Shown piece by piece: positions 6,829-15,099 of a stretch of 34,720 nt of DNA. Under the pieces are notes generated by a model. It was not told the DNA's origin, did not search any database, and saw only the letters and a list, made by a program, of their open reading frames with translations. Source of the stretch: an uncultured Lachnospiraceae bacterium (GTDB lineage: Bacteria > Bacillota > Clostridia > Lachnospirales > Lachnospiraceae); NCBI GenBank assembly GCA_902777355.1, contig CACYTU010000055.1, forward strand, positions 1 through 34,720. Direction: 5' to 3'. The translations under genes and the position numbers were made by a program. Position 1 is the first letter of the stretch. Each line of letters begins with the position of its first letter.

Positions 6829-8199
6829 TTATATATTTTCCACGGTATGGGGAAATCTCAATGTAATCTTTGTGCCCCTGCCGGGTTCGCTGTCCAGTTC
6901 AATCGCGGCGTCGTGAAACTGCGCGGCATGTTTGACAATTGACAGGCCAAGGCCTGTTCCGCCGATCTTTCTGGAATGGCTTTTATCGACACGGTAAAAA
7001 CGTTCAAATACTCGTTCCTGTTCCGAAGCGGGGATGCCGATTCCGGTATCCTCGACGGATACACAGGCATTCCTGCCGTCATTCCACACACGGACCCTGA
7101 CTTCTCCCCCATCCCTGTTATATTTGACCGCATTGTCGCAAAGATTGTAGATGATCTCCTCGATCAGATGGGCGGATCCGGATACTCTGACTGTACCTGC
7201 TGCCTGAGCCTCCCCGATTGATTTCCCTTCCTCTTCCGGTCCTGTCACTGTCATTTTAATACTGCGCTTCTCTGCAGTGTGGCTCAGGCTCCTCACTGCG
7301 GATTCAGCAGACTTCAGCAGATCCACTTCCTCGGCCTCGTCGTGAACCTCTCCCTCATCCAGCTCGGAGATTCTGATAATATCGTTGATCAGAGCGATCA
7401 CTCGCTGGCTCTCCCGATAAATATCTCCGGCAAATTCTATCATCTTGTCCTCATCGCACAGTCCGCTTCTCATGAGTTCAGCAAATCCGCTGATCGATGT
7501 CAGGGGAGTCTTCAGTTCGTGGGACACATTTGCGGAGAATTCTCTCCTGATTCTCTCTCTCTCCAAAGCCTCCCTGTCAATCATCTCCCTCTGCTCCTTC
7601 AGACGGTCTACGAGCGGAAACAGCTCAGGATAAATTTCCTCGTACTGGAGATCGTCCAGATTGAGCCGGTTGACGGGCTCGGCGATAGAGTTGGCGCTGC
7701 GGAAAGCCACCGTGCCCGAAATAAACAGGACCACAATGAGCGTCCCCAGAATAGGAATGACCGCTCTGAATGCATAGCTGAGGGCGCTCACAGGGCGGGA
7801 AAGTCTGAGTATGGTGCCGTCCTCACACAAAAAAGCGTAATACATGGTCTGTCCGCCGCCGGAAGATGACTCCCGGATCCCCTGACCGGTTCCCTTATCC
7901 AGCGCATTTTTTACTTCCGGGAACTGTCCCTGATTAATGGCCAGCTCCGGGTGCTCACTGTCATACAGCACTTTCCCGTCATGGGTAATCCATGTGATCC
8001 GGTTGATATTCTCCAGGCTTTTCAGATACTCGATTCCTCCGGCTCGAAGCCCGACTGCCGCATAGGAGGCTTCTCCCTGAAGCGCCTCATATGTCTCCCG
8101 CATTGTCTGAGAGTACTGAATGGTGAAAAATATAGTCGTACACATCAGCAGGACCGCCGCGCCGAGCAGAAATGAATTGATAAAGATTTTTTTGGTCAT
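6829..8199 (-). CDS. Sensor histidine kinase, PhoR-like
   Basis: The product is 456 aa. Transmembrane helix 1 is at about residues 8-28, an extracytoplasmic sensor region at about 30-145, and helix 2 at about 146-168. A short linker with coiled-coil character (KEQREMIDREALERERIRRE) leads to the phosphoacceptor motif SHELKTPL with His227. The ATPase domain has the N box (NLCDNAVKYN, 352-361), G1 (DTGIGIP, from 384) and G2 (GGTGLGLSIVKH, from 413). The architecture is that of PhoR/WalK-type kinases, with no PAS domain I can recognise. It lies 147 nt downstream of its cognate regulator. The signal is unknown; phosphate limitation is suggested only by family resemblance. Confidence 0.92.
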   Translation of the reverse strand: MTKKIFINSFLLGAAVLLMCTTIFFTIQYSQTMRETYEALQGEASYAAVGLRAGGIEYLKSLENINRITWITHDGKVLYDSEHPELAINQGQFPEVKNALDKGTGQGIRESSSGGGQTMYYAFLCEDGTILRLSRPVSALSYAFRAVIPILGTLIVVLFISGTVAFRSANSIAEPVNRLNLDDLQYEEIYPELFPLVDRLKEQREMIDREALERERIRREFSANVSHELKTPLTSISGFAELMRSGLCDEDKMIEFAGDIYRESQRVIALINDIIRISELDEGEVHDEAEEVDLLKSAESAVRSLSHTAEKRSIKMTVTGPEEEGKSIGEAQAAGTVRVSGSAHLIEEIIYNLCDNAVKYNRDGGEVRVRVWNDGRNACVSVEDTGIGIPASEQERVFERFYRVDKSHSRKIGGTGLGLSIVKHAAQFHDAAIELDSEPGRGTKITLRFPHTVENI

Positions 8200-8346
8200 T
8201 TATTTTTCCTGAATCTCTTACCGCCGGCAGCGGTTATTTATCACCCCGCTGCATCTATTGACGCAAAAGTAATGCAAAAAACAAGGCACGCCCCGGAATC
8301 TGAATTTTTCAGTACTGTACTGTTCCCCGGGACACGTCCGGTCATC

Positions 8347-9027
8347 TCACTCCTGCATTCGGAAGCGGTATCCCACGCTGCGCATAGTTTCTATACAGGA
8401 ACCGATATCTCCCAGCTTTGATCTGAGTTTCCGGATGTGGACATCCAGTGTCCGGTTCTCCGGTTCCGATCCCAGATCCCAGATTCTGTCCAGCAGAACT
8501 TCCCTGGTCAGGACATTTCCCTCATTTTTTACCAGCAGCAGAAGCAGCTGGTATTCTTTGTGGGTCAGAGAGATCTCTTCGTCTCTCACAAGTACTTCAT
8601 GCCGGTCCGGCAGGATCAGCAGATCCCCGAAGCGATATTCCTTCGAATCCGGAGACTCATTGGCATTGCTCCTGCGAAGGAGGGCACGCACCCTGGCCAG
8701 CAGTTCCATCATTCCGAAGGGCTTCGTGACATAGTCGTCCGCGCCGGCGTCCAGACCTTCTACTCTGTCGTACTCCGCACTTTTTGCGGTCAGCATTATA
8801 ACGGGAAGTGTTTTCGTAGAGGATTGGTCCCGAAGCTTTTTCACTACCGTGATGCCATCCTCTTCCGGGAGCATGATGTCCAGGAGCAGAAGCTCCGGAG
8901 TCTCCTTTTCCATAGCTTCCCAGAAAGCAGAGGGGGCCGGAAATCCCTCTGCTTCAAAGCCCTGGCTCTCCAGTGCGTAAGTTACAAGTTTCCGAATACT
9001 GTCATCATCTTCAAGTATATAGATCAT
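8347..9027 (-). CDS. OmpR/PhoB-family response regulator
   Basis: The product is 226 aa from the ATG at 9027, with AAGGAG seven nt upstream; the long upstream open frame is non-conserved. The receiver domain has the acidic cluster EDDDS (6-10), phosphoacceptor Asp50 in LLLLDIMLP, Thr80 and Lys102 in VTKPF. The C-terminal winged helix (about 130-222) has the family signature LTHKEYQLLLLLVKNEGNVLTREVL and ends in VGYRFRM. It is a DNA-binding transcription factor phosphorylated by the histidine kinase encoded next. Repeat copy A lies 33-124 bp upstream of its start codon. Confidence 0.93.
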   Translation of the reverse strand: MIYILEDDDSIRKLVTYALESQGFEAEGFPAPSAFWEAMEKETPELLLLDIMLPEEDGITVVKKLRDQSSTKTLPVIMLTAKSAEYDRVEGLDAGADDYVTKPFGMMELLARVRALLRRSNANESPDSKEYRFGDLLILPDRHEVLVRDEEISLTHKEYQLLLLLVKNEGNVLTREVLLDRIWDLGSEPENRTLDVHIRKLRSKLGDIGSCIETMRSVGYRFRMQE

Positions 9028-9059
9028 ACAAATGCTCCTTGAGACAATCAAATCCAACA

Positions 9060-9151
9060 GGTCAGAGACGGTTCTGCCGCCCTCTGACCCGACCGGCCCG
9101 TGCCGTATTCGCCGCAAGGCGGAACAATTCCCCGCACGGGTCGTGCCATAA
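9060..9151 (+). repeat. Structured dispersed repeat, copy A
   Basis: Hairpin 1 pairs GGTCAGAG (9060-9067) with CTCTGACC (9082-9089). Hairpin 2 pairs CGGCCCGTGC with GCACGGGTCG around an inner CGCC-GCAA-GGCG stem, and the copy ends GTGCCATAA. It is the only copy not located behind a plus-strand gene; it lies in the divergent region between the response regulator and scpA. Confidence 0.75.
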
Positions 9152-9152
9152 T

Positions 9153-9186
9153 CAGGACAGTCCCTGAAGGATCCTGCCCTTTTTAT
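9153..9186 (+). terminator. Possible terminator abutting repeat copy A
   Basis: CAGGA (9153-9157) pairs with TCCTG (9172-9176), followed by CCC and a T-rich run from 9180. The stem is short. It begins one nucleotide after the repeat. Confidence 0.5.
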
Positions 9187-9335
9187 CTTTTTCATTCTAA
9201 CATCTTGAACTGACAAGGACAATCAGCAGAAAAAGCCATCCGCTACAGCATATCTGCGGAAAAACATCGGGAATGACTTCAGCTAAAAGCCATCCGGAAC
9301 GACGTAATACGGTGGTAACTAAATTAAGGAACAAG

Positions 9336-9363
9336 TTGCATACTTCCTGTTTCATGTTATAAT
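9336..9363 (+). promoter_or_regulatory. Promoter upstream of scpA
   Basis: TTGCAT (9336-9341), a 16-bp spacer and TATAAT (9358-9363) with an extended TG at -14/-15. It lies about 130 bp upstream of the scpA start. Confidence 0.75.
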
Positions 9364-9491
9364 GCAGAATACTGAAAATAACATTAGAACTTCAAATACT
9401 GTCTGATTTGATATTGAATCCGGGCGGATATCCGCTCCGTTTCATTTTCTTTTTCCGGCAGACACAACTGACTATCGGGAAAAACAAAGTT

Positions 9492-11045
9492 ATGGCGATT
9501 CCTGTTAAGCTCCCGGTGTTCGAGGGTCCTCTGGACCTTCTCCTGCACCTGATCGAAAAAAACAAAATAGATATTTACGATATTCCCATCGCCGGAATAA
9601 CAGACCAGTATCTCGAATATGTCCGTCAGATGGACCATGAGGATCTGGATGTGACCAGTGAATTTCTTGTCATGGCCGCGACTCTTCTGGATATCAAAAG
9701 CCGTATGCTCCTTCCCCGTGAGAAGGATGATGAGACCGGCGAGGAAGAGGGCGATCCCCGTGAAGAGCTGGTCCGCCGTCTCCTCGAATACAAGATGTAC
9801 AAGTATCTGTCCGAGGAGCTGGCTGTGTACCGGGAACAGGCTGGCGTGCGCTATTTCCGCGCTCAGAAGCTTCCCCGGGAAGTGTTGGATTACCGTCCTC
9901 CCATCAATTACGATGAACTGCTCAAGGACACTGATCTCCAGAGTCTGCAGAAAATCTTCGGGGAAGTCCTGCGCAGGAAAAAGAGCCGTCGGGACCCTAT
10001 CCGGGGCGGGTTCGGAAAGATCCGGCGGGAGGAAATCAGCCTGGATAACAAGACTCTGTACATACGGGCTTATCTGCAGGCACATCCCCGCACTGATTTC
10101 AGGGCACTGCTGGAATCCCGGGAAAGCAGAGAAGAGGTCATCGTGACCTTCCTCATTCTTTTGGAACTGATGAAAACACAGAAAGTGCACATCGTTCAGG
10201 ATTCCATCGGGGGGAAAATTCTGGTGGAAGCAGGTGCCCCAGAGGACGCCGTTGCCGGGCCTGAGGACGCTCCCGTTTCCATGGATACTCCGGAAGACAG
10301 CAGCGATGTGGCTGAGGACGATTCCGCTTCCTTGGATACTCAAGAAGACAACGACGATGTGGCTGAGGACGATTCCACTTCCATGGACATTCCGGAAGAC
10401 AGCAGCGATGGATCTGAGGCCCTCTCACCCGCAGCTTTCGAGTCTTTTGAATCGTTGGAAACTTTTGAAGGTGCTGGCAGCGAACTGCGGGACGCCGGCG
10501 GCAAGACTAATGATTCCCCTCTTGAAGCTTATGAGGACCTTGAAACTTCTGAAAGGACAGGCTGCGAATCGCAGGGTTCCGCCAGCGAGTTGTCTTCAGG
10601 CAAATCCGTGTCAACAGACGAATTTTCTCCTGCTGCTGAAATAAGAGAAGATTCAGTGCCGGGCGCCTGCGCCGGGACAGACGTTTCTCCTGTGGATATG
10701 CCTCTGACTGCCTTCCATCGAATGGAAATCGTAGCATCTGTCTATCCGCCTGAAGCCTCCTTTGCGAGATCAAATCATGAGGACTCTTCTCAGGAAGGAG
10801 ATCCTTCCCCTGCTTCTGAGAGCAGAAGTCCTGCCATCGAAGATACAGAAGCAGTCTTAACGGAGCAGGCAGGCCCCGATCCTGTGGAGAAACATTTTTC
10901 TGCGCATCTATGGTACAAAGATCCCTGCTGCAGGACACGCTATTTCCGCGTTTATTCCGGAAAGGCTGATACCGGCAAAACCCGGCCTCCACGGCAATGG
11001 ATGCACGCGAGGATGACACGACTCTGGGCGAGGCGTTTTTTCTGA
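9492..11045 (+). CDS. scpA: Segregation and condensation protein A with a long acidic C-terminal tail
   Basis: The first 248 residues are a complete ScpA: MAIPVKLPVFEGPLDLLLHL and onward through VTFLILLELMKTQKV to GGKILVEAG. ScpA is the kleisin subunit that bridges Smc heads with ScpB. The start at 9492 matches the family N-terminus, although the ribosome binding site is weak; an upstream in-frame start (9408) adds non-conserved residues. The next 270 residues are not typical of ScpA. They are acidic, Ser/Glu/Asp-rich and low complexity, with three 17-residue repeats (about 260-310), and end in a basic unrelated stretch (TRLWARRFF). The last codons overlap a sequence identical to a terminator arm. 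No scpB follows. The tail could be a real disordered extension or read-through after loss of the original stop. Confidence 0.9.
   Translation: MAIPVKLPVFEGPLDLLLHLIEKNKIDIYDIPIAGITDQYLEYVRQMDHEDLDVTSEFLVMAATLLDIKSRMLLPREKDDETGEEEGDPREELVRRLLEYKMYKYLSEELAVYREQAGVRYFRAQKLPREVLDYRPPINYDELLKDTDLQSLQKIFGEVLRRKKSRRDPIRGGFGKIRREEISLDNKTLYIRAYLQAHPRTDFRALLESRESREEVIVTFLILLELMKTQKVHIVQDSIGGKILVEAGAPEDAVAGPEDAPVSMDTPEDSSDVAEDDSASLDTQEDNDDVAEDDSTSMDIPEDSSDGSEALSPAAFESFESLETFEGAGSELRDAGGKTNDSPLEAYEDLETSERTGCESQGSASELSSGKSVSTDEFSPAAEIREDSVPGACAGTDVSPVDMPLTAFHRMEIVASVYPPEASFARSNHEDSSQEGDPSPASESRSPAIEDTEAVLTEQAGPDPVEKHFSAHLWYKDPCCRTRYFRVYSGKADTGKTRPPRQWMHARMTRLWARRFF
10269..10421 (+). repeat. Three 51-bp tandem repeats in the scpA tail
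   Basis: Units start at 10269, 10320 and 10371, with an exact 51-bp period that keeps the frame. They encode 17-residue acidic units such as DSASLDTQEDNDDVAED. Confidence 0.85.
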
Positions 11046-11083
11046 GCTATTGCCGCATGATTTGAGTTTTCTCTAGAATAATA

Positions 11084-11170
11084 GGGTAAAGGCGGCCTTG
11101 CCGCCCTCTGCCGCCGACCGGCCATGTCCGCCTCAAGGCGGAAATAATCATAACACGGGCCGTGTCATAA
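11084..11170 (+). repeat. Structured dispersed repeat, copy B
   Basis: Hairpin 1 core GGCGG-ccttg-CCGCC; hairpin 2 has GACCGGCC paired with GGCCGTGTC around inner TCCGCC-TCAA-GGCGGA. It ends GTGTCATAA and is followed directly by copy C. Confidence 0.8.
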
Positions 11171-11259
11171 ATAAGGCAGGTGCAGACTTGCGCCCTCTTC
11201 CCCGACCTGCCCGCGTCCGCCTCAAGGCGGAAAAAGGCATTGCGCGGATCGTATCATAA
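11171..11259 (+). repeat. Structured dispersed repeat, copy C (tandem with B)
   Basis: Hairpin 1 is degenerate (GGTGCAGACTTGCGCC). Hairpin 2 keeps CCGCG/CGCGG and a perfect inner TCCGCC-TCAA-GGCGGA, ending GTATCATAA three nt before the terminator arm at 11263. Confidence 0.75.
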
Positions 11260-11262
11260 TAC

Positions 11263-11343
11263 AAAACGCCTCCCCCTGGATTGATATGCTGCCCCCAGGC
11301 AGCACACCAATTACGATCAAATCACCGGGCGAGGCGTTTTTTT
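11263..11343. terminator. Terminator with branched loop
   Basis: AAAACGCCTC (11263-11272) pairs with GAGGCGTTTT (11331-11340), followed by further T. The long loop holds a second hairpin, TGCTGCC/GGCAGCA (near 11287-11304). It lies between the convergent scpA and AEC genes and works in either direction. The remaining gene-free part (11344-11482) shows only AT-rich words repeating 'attccatattgatt'. Confidence 0.75.
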
Positions 11344-11482
11344 CTGCACAGATTCCAGTCTGCACAAATTTCATATTGTTCCTTCAAAGATTCCGTATTG
11401 ATTTTCCCCTGATTCCATATTGATTCTCAGCTGATTCCGAGGGAGAACCTCGAAGAATCGAGGGAGGGATCAGACATTTGCT

Positions 11483-12418
11483 TCAGCCAAAACTGAGCAT
11501 ATAGAGATAGTCAATCAGCGGGATTGTAAACATGCAGAACATCATTCCCATCAGATTATATATACCGGCCTTGGCAGGTTCCTTGTTATAGACCACCGCA
11601 AGCTGGGGGATGTTTGCTGCGGGAGGCGCCGCGACCGCCAGAAAGGAGACTCTGAACACCGGAATAAATTCCGGAAACCGATGCAGGAATCCGCTGGCGC
11701 GCAAAACCCCAAGTGTAAGAAGGGGCAGCGCTATAAGTCTCAGAAAACTGACCAGGTAGGCCTTCTTATTTGTAAATATCTGCAGCAGGCTGCTGTCCGC
11801 CAGGGTCATTCCAATCACCAGCATGGAGGCAGGACCCACCATATCCGCAAGCATCTCTACAGCAGTGTACACAGGTCCCGGGATGGAAACATGGGCGATC
11901 AGAAGACAGACGCTGAAGGCAATCGCGATAATATTGGGGTTGAGCAGAACCTTTTTCCAGTCGATCCGCCGGCTTCCCTGCATTCTTGCCGCGGCATAAG
12001 TCCAGAAAAAAAAGTTAAATCCCAGCTGAAAGGCACTTCCGTAAAAAACCATATTATCCCCGAGAGTCATGCTCACGATCGGGAGAATCAGGTTGCCGCA
12101 GTTGGTAAAGACAATAGAGAGGCTCTCCACTAATCCAAGTATGCCCAGATGTTCAAGCAGTACGGCGATTAAAAGGAATCCTGCGTGGGCCAGAAACGCG
12201 AGAATAACTGCAAACAAATACCCCCGGATCCTTTCCGGAGTCAGTTCGATCCGGAAAGCCTTGATGAGCAGGCAGGGGCCCAGCACATACAGGGACAGTT
12301 TCGCAAGCTGCTTTTTATCCCGTTCTTCCCAAAGTCCTATACGGATCACCATATAACCGACCGCACCGACGAGCATCATGGAAACCAGTTTGCTCATCAA
12401 AACCAGACTCGTGTTCAT
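11483..12418 (-). CDS. AEC family transporter (auxin efflux carrier-type permease)
   Basis: The product is 311 aa with about ten hydrophobic segments across its length and a duplicated five-helix architecture. The mid-protein segment LSIVFTNCGNLILPIV is the AEC hallmark (conserved N and G before a proline). The C-terminal repeat has AVAAPPAANIPQLAVVY at the matching position. Members export or import organic anions such as malate or auxin-like acids across the cytoplasmic membrane; the substrate cannot be read from sequence. The start at 12418 has a GAGAGG-like site upstream. The gene is alone, convergent with scpA. Confidence 0.9.
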   Translation of the reverse strand: MNTSLVLMSKLVSMMLVGAVGYMVIRIGLWEERDKKQLAKLSLYVLGPCLLIKAFRIELTPERIRGYLFAVILAFLAHAGFLLIAVLLEHLGILGLVESLSIVFTNCGNLILPIVSMTLGDNMVFYGSAFQLGFNFFFWTYAAARMQGSRRIDWKKVLLNPNIIAIAFSVCLLIAHVSIPGPVYTAVEMLADMVGPASMLVIGMTLADSSLLQIFTNKKAYLVSFLRLIALPLLTLGVLRASGFLHRFPEFIPVFRVSFLAVAAPPAANIPQLAVVYNKEPAKAGIYNLMGMMFCMFTIPLIDYLYMLSFG

Positions 12419-12549
12419 TTTCTGATCATCCTCTCTTCCGAAGCGTGCCTCTCTCCGCAGAGGCGTCGCGTTGGGAATATTTTTTACTCCAAGTCTTCAA
12501 TCTATTCTCGAAACATGATAGTGATATCTCTGAAAGCTGTCAAGAAAAC

Positions 12550-12627
12550 ATCATAAAAATGGTGCGGGCATGGTGCGGGTATATCATAAAAACGGTGCAT
12601 GCACGGTGCGAGAATACATATCAAAAC
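12550..12627. repeat. 33-bp imperfect tandem repeat in the AEC upstream region
   Basis: Units starting ATCATAAAAA at 12550 and 12583, and a partial third near 12618, share GGTGCgggCAtGGTGCG. The region 12419-12826 otherwise contains a TATAAT at 12691-12696, a possible -10 for the gene at 12827, without a clear -35. No gene is seen. Confidence 0.7.
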
Positions 12628-12826
12628 AGAGCGTAAAATCCCTTTAGACCACAATTCCTTTTTTATTTTCCACATCTTCAGTTTTACTTGTATAATGAAA
12701 TAAGGCATGTGGAAATACACACGCCCCTTTCATAATATTTATAATATTTATAGTATTTCACCATTTGTTTTTTATCGCAAAATCATTTCTGTCGACTTGC
12801 AGACCAGGAGGTTTTTAAAAACAATT

Positions 12827-13126
12827 ATGGCTCAGAAAAAGAAAGACAGTCCCTCTCCCAAAGGTTTTTCCCATCCCGTCTATGATTCCGCTGTTCTGAA
12901 CTGTTTTCTGGAGAAGCAGCTGCAGCTGTTTCCCGAAGAGGTTGCATCTACACCGGAAGAGGCTGCGGATTTTCTGGAAATGTGTTTTGCTGTCGTAGCA
13001 AAATCCAAAAGAGAAGTGCGCACTTATTTTGAAGAGGTCGGCACCGACATTGAGGGAGAGGATATTCTTTCCGCAGCGGAGGTTTTCCCCGTTGGCGACG
13101 GGAGATATCTGATTGTAGAGGGCTGA
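12827..13126 (+). CDS. Small conserved protein of unknown function
   Basis: The product is 99 aa, MAQKKKDSPSPKGFSHPVYD and onward. AGGAGG lies about 15 nt before the ATG, which is long; no better in-frame start exists. The protein is acidic after a basic N-terminus and predicted helical (FLEKQLQLFPEEVASTPEEAADFLEMCFAVV), ending GDGRYLIVEG. I recognise it as a short conserved Lachnospiraceae protein, sometimes loosely called glyoxalase-related, but see no metal-binding motif to support that. It has no signal peptide or membrane segment. It is followed by repeat copy D and a strong hairpin. Confidence 0.7.
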   Translation: MAQKKKDSPSPKGFSHPVYDSAVLNCFLEKQLQLFPEEVASTPEEAADFLEMCFAVVAKSKREVRTYFEEVGTDIEGEDILSAAEVFPVGDGRYLIVEG

Positions 13127-13130
13127 AAAA

Positions 13131-13160
13131 GGCGGAAGCCACATTGCGATAACCGTGTCA
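13131..13160 (+). repeat. Right half of the structured repeat (partial copy)
   Basis: GGCGGAAG, then CATTGCG, then ACCGTGTCA match the 3' half of the full element. It starts five nt after the stop of the small protein gene and directly precedes full copy D. Confidence 0.65.
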
Positions 13161-13162
13161 CA

Positions 13163-13250
13163 GGGTAGAGGCGGCCACGCCGCCCTCTGCCCCCCGACCG
13201 GCCCGCGTCCGCCGCAAGGCGGAAAATACATTGCGCGGGCCGTGTCATAA
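13163..13250 (+). repeat. Structured dispersed repeat, copy D (best-paired copy)
   Basis: Hairpin 1: GGGTAGAGGCGG pairs with CCGCCCTCTGCCC. Hairpin 2: CGGCCCGCG pairs perfectly with CGCGGGCCG and encloses TCCGCC-GCAA-GGCGGA, a 6-bp stem with a GNRA-type loop. It ends GTGTCATAA, four nt before the next hairpin. Confidence 0.85.
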
Positions 13251-13254
13251 GGCA

Positions 13255-13288
13255 GGAAATGGCATGACCCGAAGATCATGCCATTTCC
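13255..13288. terminator. Strong hairpin between convergent genes
   Basis: GGAAATGGCATGA pairs perfectly with TCATGCCATTTCC (13 bp) around an 8-base loop. No T-run follows on either strand. Instead a 24-bp perfect AT-rich palindrome follows at 13291-13314, so intrinsic termination is uncertain. Confidence 0.55.
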
Positions 13289-13290
13289 GG

Positions 13291-13314
13291 AATACTATTA
13301 TTAATAATAGTATT
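13291..13314. repeat. 24-bp perfect AT-rich palindrome
   Basis: AATACTATTATT followed immediately by its reverse complement, between the hairpin at 13255-13288 and the cytidine deaminase stop. It could form a cruciform or hairpin; no function is evident. Confidence 0.8.
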
Positions 13315-13328
13315 ATTAATACTCTGAT

Positions 13329-13805
13329 TCATGCAAGGTTATCCGGTCCGAATCCAACCGGCAGCAGCTGCCCGAGAGTATAGATGTCGTAGTGCTGCCG
13401 GTCAGTCGCCAGTATAATCCTGAAGGACCCGGGATCGCAGAATTCCCTCATGACCTGGCGGCAGACTCCGCATGGTGACGAATACCCGGAAGGCTTCTCT
13501 TCGCGGCCGCCGACGATGCAGATTGCTTCAAAGTCTCTGACTCCTTCACTGACAGCCTTGAAAAATGCCGTTCTCTCCGCGCAGATCGTCGGCGTGTAGG
13601 CTGCGTTTTCTATATTGCAGCCGGTGAATATTTTTCCGTCAGCCGCCAGCAGGGCGGCGCCAACGCGGTAACCGGAATAAGGCGCATAGGAAAGCCGGCG
13701 CTGGTCCAAAGCCATGTCAATCAGAGTCCCGATCATTTCTTTATCCGGTTCAGATTTTTTGTTCATCATATAGTCTATAGTCCGCCTTCCCGCCTTTTTA
13801 CTCAT
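13329..13805 (-). CDS. cdd: Cytidine deaminase
   Basis: The product is 158 aa, with family length about 130-145 after the N-terminal extension. The zinc site is [11 protein letters not shown] (Cys ligand followed by catalytic Glu) and [13 protein letters not shown] (PCxxC, two Cys ligands). [11 protein letters not shown] and [16 protein letters not shown] are typical substrate-binding segments. It converts cytidine or deoxycytidine to uridine or deoxyuridine in nucleoside salvage. The ATG at 13805 overlaps the stop of the upstream uridine phosphorylase (ATGA), implying translational coupling; an internal start at MMNKKSE is possible because a GGAAGG lies before it. Confidence 0.93.
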   Translation of the reverse strand: MSKKAGRRTIDYMMNKKSEPDKEMIGTLIDMALDQRRLSYAPYSGYRVGAALLAADGKIFTGCNIENAAYTPTICAERTAFFKAVSEGVRDFEAICIVGGREEKPSGYSSPCGVCRQVMREFCDPGSFRIILATDRQHYDIYTLGQLLPVGFGPDNLA

Positions 13806-14773
13806 GTCTTATCGAAACCGTCTTTTTGTAAGTCTTCCATCTCCCGCCGGTCTGCCAGGATCAGTCTGCGGATCGCCTCAACCGCTATCCTGATAGCCTG
13901 ATCCGTATCGTGCACGACAGGGTTGTACAGTCCCAGTTTTTCTCTCTCCTGGTTGGCCATAACCAGCAGGCATGTGCCGGCCCGCGCGCGCAGTCTGGCT
14001 GCCACGATAAAAATCGTTGCGGATTCCATCTCGGAAGCAAGGCAGCCCATCCTTTTCCAGGCTCTCCATTTATTTTCCAGCTCATAGCAGATCGGCATTT
14101 CCTCCGGCTCGTGCTGTCCGAAGAAAGAATCCTTGCACTGGACAACACCGATATGGCAGACTTTGACTTTTTCGTCTTCGGCTTCACTGCTGTCGGCTCC
14201 GACAGCCATATTTTCATTATTTCCTTTATTATTATCTATTTTCTTTCCTTTATTCTTTTCGCCGGGCTTATCTTTTTTGCCGACATAGGCAGAACACTCA
14301 TGGAATTCTTTACAGACAAATCCCATATCTTCAGCCGCATCTGCCAGGGCATTCGTAATCCTGTAGGAGGCAACTGCCGGATATTCGATCGGCACATACT
14401 CTTTTGTGGTCCCTCCCATACGAACAGCGCCGGTCGCAATCACAATATCACCGCTCCTGACCTCGGGCTGCATGCCTCCGCATGTGCCGACACGAAGAAA
14501 AGTGTCCGCCCCGCACAGGCTCAGTTCCTCCATAGCAATGGCGGCGGACGGGCCGCCGATGCCTGTCGATGTGACGCTCACCTTTTCGCCCTCAAGGGTG
14601 CCGGTATAAGTCACGTACTCCCGGCTGTCCGCAATGAGAACAGCATTATCAAGATATGCCGCGATTTTGGCGCAGCGCTTGGGGTCACCGGGAAGCAGAA
14701 CATAGCGGCCGACATCTCCCCTGCCCAGCTGGGTGTGATACTGCTTCGACGCGTTTTTTGAGTAATTCTTCAT
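13802..14773 (-). CDS. udp: Uridine phosphorylase with a low-complexity insertion
   Basis: The product is 323 aa from the ATG at 14773 (GGAGGAGGCGG upstream), against about 250-280 for the family. Conserved segments include [14 protein letters not shown] (phosphate binding), [39 protein letters not shown] (substrate-binding Glu-Met-Glu) and [18 protein letters not shown]. It cleaves uridine with phosphate to uracil and ribose-1-phosphate. Residues 155-204 are an inserted Lys/Asn/Gly-rich, then acidic, stretch (for example [14 protein letters not shown]) between the GFVCKEFHE and [13 protein letters not shown] segments. It is probably a surface loop, since all catalytic motifs are intact. The gene is coupled to cytidine deaminase downstream, giving a cytidine-uridine-uracil salvage unit. 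Confidence 0.92.
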   Translation of the reverse strand: MKNYSKNASKQYHTQLGRGDVGRYVLLPGDPKRCAKIAAYLDNAVLIADSREYVTYTGTLEGEKVSVTSTGIGGPSAAIAMEELSLCGADTFLRVGTCGGMQPEVRSGDIVIATGAVRMGGTTKEYVPIEYPAVASYRITNALADAAEDMGFVCKEFHECSAYVGKKDKPGEKNKGKKIDNNKGNNENMAVGADSSEAEDEKVKVCHIGVVQCKDSFFGQHEPEEMPICYELENKWRAWKRMGCLASEMESATIFIVAARLRARAGTCLLVMANQEREKLGLYNPVVHDTDQAIRIAVEAIRRLILADRREMEDLQKDGFDKT

Positions 14774-14933
14774 AGTCTCCGCCTCCTCCATTTTAGATTT
14801 GCAGTCCGGATACAGCGACTGTATTCCGAAGATGATCATTCTCCAAAACCAGGAATCTGTACACTACAATTTTACTACAGATCGCTGTTTTTGAGTATTT
14901 TTACATCTCAAAAAAACAAATCATCCCACTACC

Positions 14934-14939
14934 TATAAT
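14934..14939 (+). promoter_or_regulatory. Possible -10 box upstream of the repeat-protein gene
   Basis: TATAAT in CTATAATAACA, about 160 bp before the start at 15100. I could not find a matching -35 box. The gene-free stretch 14774-15099 is AT-rich and shows no other structure. Confidence 0.4.
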
Positions 14940-15099
14940 AACATATATCAAGAGGTTCACAGAACATCCGGACCGGCAGAATCCTTGTCGTATGAAGGCA
15001 TTTATTCTACAATAAGGAAATCTCAACATTCAGACTGCGGTCCCGTTTCCAATGAATATGAGATCCGGATGAAATATATTTTCAAGAAAGGAAGATTTC

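Noticed and set aside
9384-10343. 319-residue open frame antisense to scpA
   Set aside because: It lies opposite a well-conserved ScpA reading frame and shows no recognisable domain.
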